A DNA stretch of 64,000 nucleotides from NCBI RefSeq assembly GCF_943192895.1, contig NZ_CALPCB010000005.1, positions 117,003 through 181,002 on the forward strand, given 5' to 3'. The DNA comes from Veillonella_A intestinalis. GTDB lineage: Bacteria > Bacillota > Negativicutes > Veillonellales > Veillonellaceae. Within the stretch, counting starts at the first letter, position 1; every line of letters begins with the position of its first letter. The notes below the pieces were generated by a model, which saw only the letters and a list, made by a program, of their open reading frames with translations, was not told where the DNA came from and made no database searches. Position numbers and translations under genes: made by a program. Shown here piece after piece: positions 62,602-64,000 of the stretch.

Positions 62602-63486
62602 ATGCGTATTGATACAGATCATATGGAATATTTTTTAGCAGTAGTTCGTCATGGCACTGTTACTAAAGCAGCACAAGCATTGCATGTAGCACAACCTGCT
62701 GTAAGTCGGAAAATAAGGGCGCTAGAAAATATATTGAATATAGCTTTGTTGGATCGCCAACCTCGTATGGTATTAGTCACAGAGGCAGGCAAAGCTTATG
62801 CTGAAGTATTTACTCAATATTTACAGGCTATGAAAGCGGTGCAGGCTAAATTTGGCAATCATGATGAGCAGGTGATTCGCTATGGTATGTTCTTAGGTTG
62901 GAACTGGCCTAAATCATTAACCTCATATGTGTCGACGTTTCAGAAGGAACATCCTCATATCAAATTAATTGGTACTAGTGAAGATGTAAAAGGGCTCCGT
63001 GAGGGATTAGTTAGTAAGCGTTTAGATTGTGTTGTAGCTTTACCAGAAATGTTGCCAGACTATGAAGGGATTCAGCAAGTTCCACTAGGGGATATAAGTC
63101 GCACAGTAGTCTACTCTAAGCGAAATTCATTGGCAAATCGTGACAATGTAACATTAAAGGACTTTAAAGATCAACCTTGCTATATGTTTCAAGATGAGGT
63201 GACTGAAGTGGCTAGGAAAATGATTATGGATTTATTTAAGACATATCACCTGCCAGAGCCTGAAATTCGTGTGGTAGATAATTTAGAGTCAGCAGTAATG
63301 GCATTGGAACAAGGCGAAGGGTTTGCTTTGCTCGATGATAATCAGCGTATTATTCATAATTTGCAATTTAAATACTTTATATTACCTGAAACAAAGACTA
63401 TGTGCTTGGCATATACTACAGAAAGTAGTGAAAAATCTGAATTGATACAATTTGTTGAGGGGATAGAGAATGCGTTGAAAGTATAG
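62602..63486 (+). CDS. LysR-family transcriptional regulator
   Basis: A 294-residue regulator. The winged HTH (about 4-63) reads MEYFLAVVRHGTVTKAAQAL and HVAQPAVSRKIRALENILNI, with ALLDRQPRMVLVTEAGKAY. A type-2 periplasmic-binding-like effector domain follows (about 90-290). AGAGGG precedes the ATG. No divergent target is present; the next feature downstream is the rRNA operon, so its targets lie elsewhere. Effector unknown. Confidence 0.9.
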   Translation: MRIDTDHMEYFLAVVRHGTVTKAAQALHVAQPAVSRKIRALENILNIALLDRQPRMVLVTEAGKAYAEVFTQYLQAMKAVQAKFGNHDEQVIRYGMFLGWNWPKSLTSYVSTFQKEHPHIKLIGTSEDVKGLREGLVSKRLDCVVALPEMLPDYEGIQQVPLGDISRTVVYSKRNSLANRDNVTLKDFKDQPCYMFQDEVTEVARKMIMDLFKTYHLPEPEIRVVDNLESAVMALEQGEGFALLDDNQRIIHNLQFKYFILPETKTMCLAYTTESSEKSELIQFVEGIENALKV

Positions 63487-63551
63487 TTTGTCTTCTGTGA
63501 GAGTAATAATGTGTTATATTAGATTTCCTGAAAATATTTTAAGAAAAAGGG

Positions 63552-63580
63552 TTGACGAAGTATTCGAAAAAGAGTATTAT
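63552..63580 (+). promoter_or_regulatory. rrn promoter P1
   Basis: TTGACG (63552-63557), 17-base spacer, TATTAT (63575-63580), preceded by an A/T-rich tract CTGAAAATATTTTA that recurs before P2. A hairpin ATGTCC/GGACAT lies at 63586-63606, just after its start. Confidence 0.75.
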
Positions 63581-63702
63581 AGTTCATGTCCTCAATCACG
63601 GGACATCAAAGGGGCGAGATAAATGAAATCTTAAAGCTCTTTTTTGAAAAATAAGTGAGATATTGTTTACTAAGTTTTTCTGAAAATATTTTACAAAAAT
63701 AC

Positions 63703-63731
63703 TTGACAGTGAAAATTAGTTGCGATATAAT
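63703..63731 (+). promoter_or_regulatory. rrn promoter P2
   Basis: TTGACA (63703-63708), 17-base spacer, TATAAT (63726-63731), a perfect consensus. The same CTGAAAATATTTTA tract stands in front, a likely UP element. A boxA-like GATCTTTGAAAA (63774-63785) lies in the leader. Confidence 0.88.
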
Positions 63732-63936
63732 AATTAAGCTGTCGCAAACTGGTAACAGTAAAGCGATGTAGCAGATCTTTGAAAACTGAACAATGTAAGG
63801 TAATCATTTCTAACGAAATGAACATAGCCAGAGTGCGGGTTTCAACAACGTTGAAACCAACCAAATAAATTCTAAGTTAGATAACTTCGGTTAAGCTAAC
63901 AACAACGAAAAACGAGCTAGCAGATAGCTCCAAGAT

Positions 63937-64000
63937 ATCTTGGAGAGTTTGATCCTGGCTCAGGACGAACGCTGGCGGCGTGCTTAACACATGCAAGTCG
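63937..64000 (+). rRNA. rrs: 16S ribosomal RNA (5' end only)
   Basis: GAGAGTTTGATCCTGGCTCA, the universal 27F-type start, is followed by GGACGAACGCTGGCGGCGTG and CTTAACACATGCAAGTCG. The window ends about 64 bases into the gene. The 5' end is placed by alignment to the E. coli start. The text up to this point fits Veillonella-type 16S, but is too short to be diagnostic. Confidence 0.95.

Noticed and set aside
1..64000. CRISPR arrays, prophage, insertion sequences and toxin-antitoxin pairs.
   Set aside because: I looked for regularly spaced repeats, transposase or integrase motifs and small overlapping gene pairs and saw none; the only tandem repeat is the 15-bp one at 55718-55792.

Overview
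The window is the replication-origin region of an AT-rich, low-GC chromosome. The gene order around dnaA is Bacillus-like: yidC-yidD-rnpA-rpmH on one side and dnaA-dnaN-S4-recF-(DUF721)-remB-gyrB on the other. Yet the window also encodes an RND efflux pump, typical of cells with an outer membrane. Together with an [FeFe]-hydrogenase maturase (HydF), B12-dependent methionine synthesis, meso-diaminopimelate dehydrogenase, and the first ~60 bases of a 16S rRNA gene, this points to a diderm Firmicute of the Negativicutes, most likely Veillonella. The genus is inferred from recall of typical gene content and not from a database search.

Layout. Positions 1-16.9 kb run on the minus strand, away from oriC. 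In reading order from the origin outward they are rpmH-rnpA-yidD-yidC-jag, then mnmE-mnmG-rsmG. Next comes a SAM-riboswitch-controlled methionine module (activation-domain protein, metH, metF), then two perfect parS sites with parA-parB-hydF-DUF4446-M23 peptidase, and finally a cobalamin adenosyltransferase. oriC is bipartite, with DnaA boxes both upstream (about 17.15-17.32 kb) and downstream (about 19.17-19.35 kb) of dnaA. From 17.3 to 30.3 kb genes run on the plus strand: dnaA, dnaN, S4, recF, DciA-like, remB, gyrB, a LysP-type permease (no gyrA follows), a DXS-like gene behind a MerR-type promoter, and a CNNM/CorC membrane protein.

From 30 to 54 kb the content is accessory and strands are mixed. 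It holds a MarR regulator divergent from an RND pump, a DnaA-box cluster beside tRNA-Arg(CCT), a serine-type transporter, and a GltA-type glutamate synthase small subunit. These are followed by a MalY/PatB aminotransferase, a carbohydrate/glycerol-phosphate type ABC operon, an OPT oligopeptide transporter and a secreted DUF3298 protein. The stretch ends with a flavodoxin-like reductase divergent from a Crp/Fnr regulator, then ychF and ddh. From 54 to 64 kb come rpsF-ssb-rpsR, a 59-residue ORF on the minus strand, a 15-bp tandem repeat, and a cobalamin riboswitch ahead of a five-gene nickel/peptide-type ABC importer. A GNAT gene, a second outlying DnaA-box cluster, a LysR regulator and the tandem promoters and start of an rRNA operon complete the window.

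Themes. B12 recurs: corrinoid adenosylation, a B12-dependent MetH with its reactivation domain as a separate protein, and a B12-riboswitch-controlled importer whose binding protein has no histidine. Replication control is also prominent: a long-linker DnaA, two parS sites, and two DnaA-box clusters about 16 and 43 kb from dnaN. Positions, reading frames and motifs were read directly from the sequence. Family assignments rest on recalled family signatures. Substrates of transporters and targets of regulators are inference.
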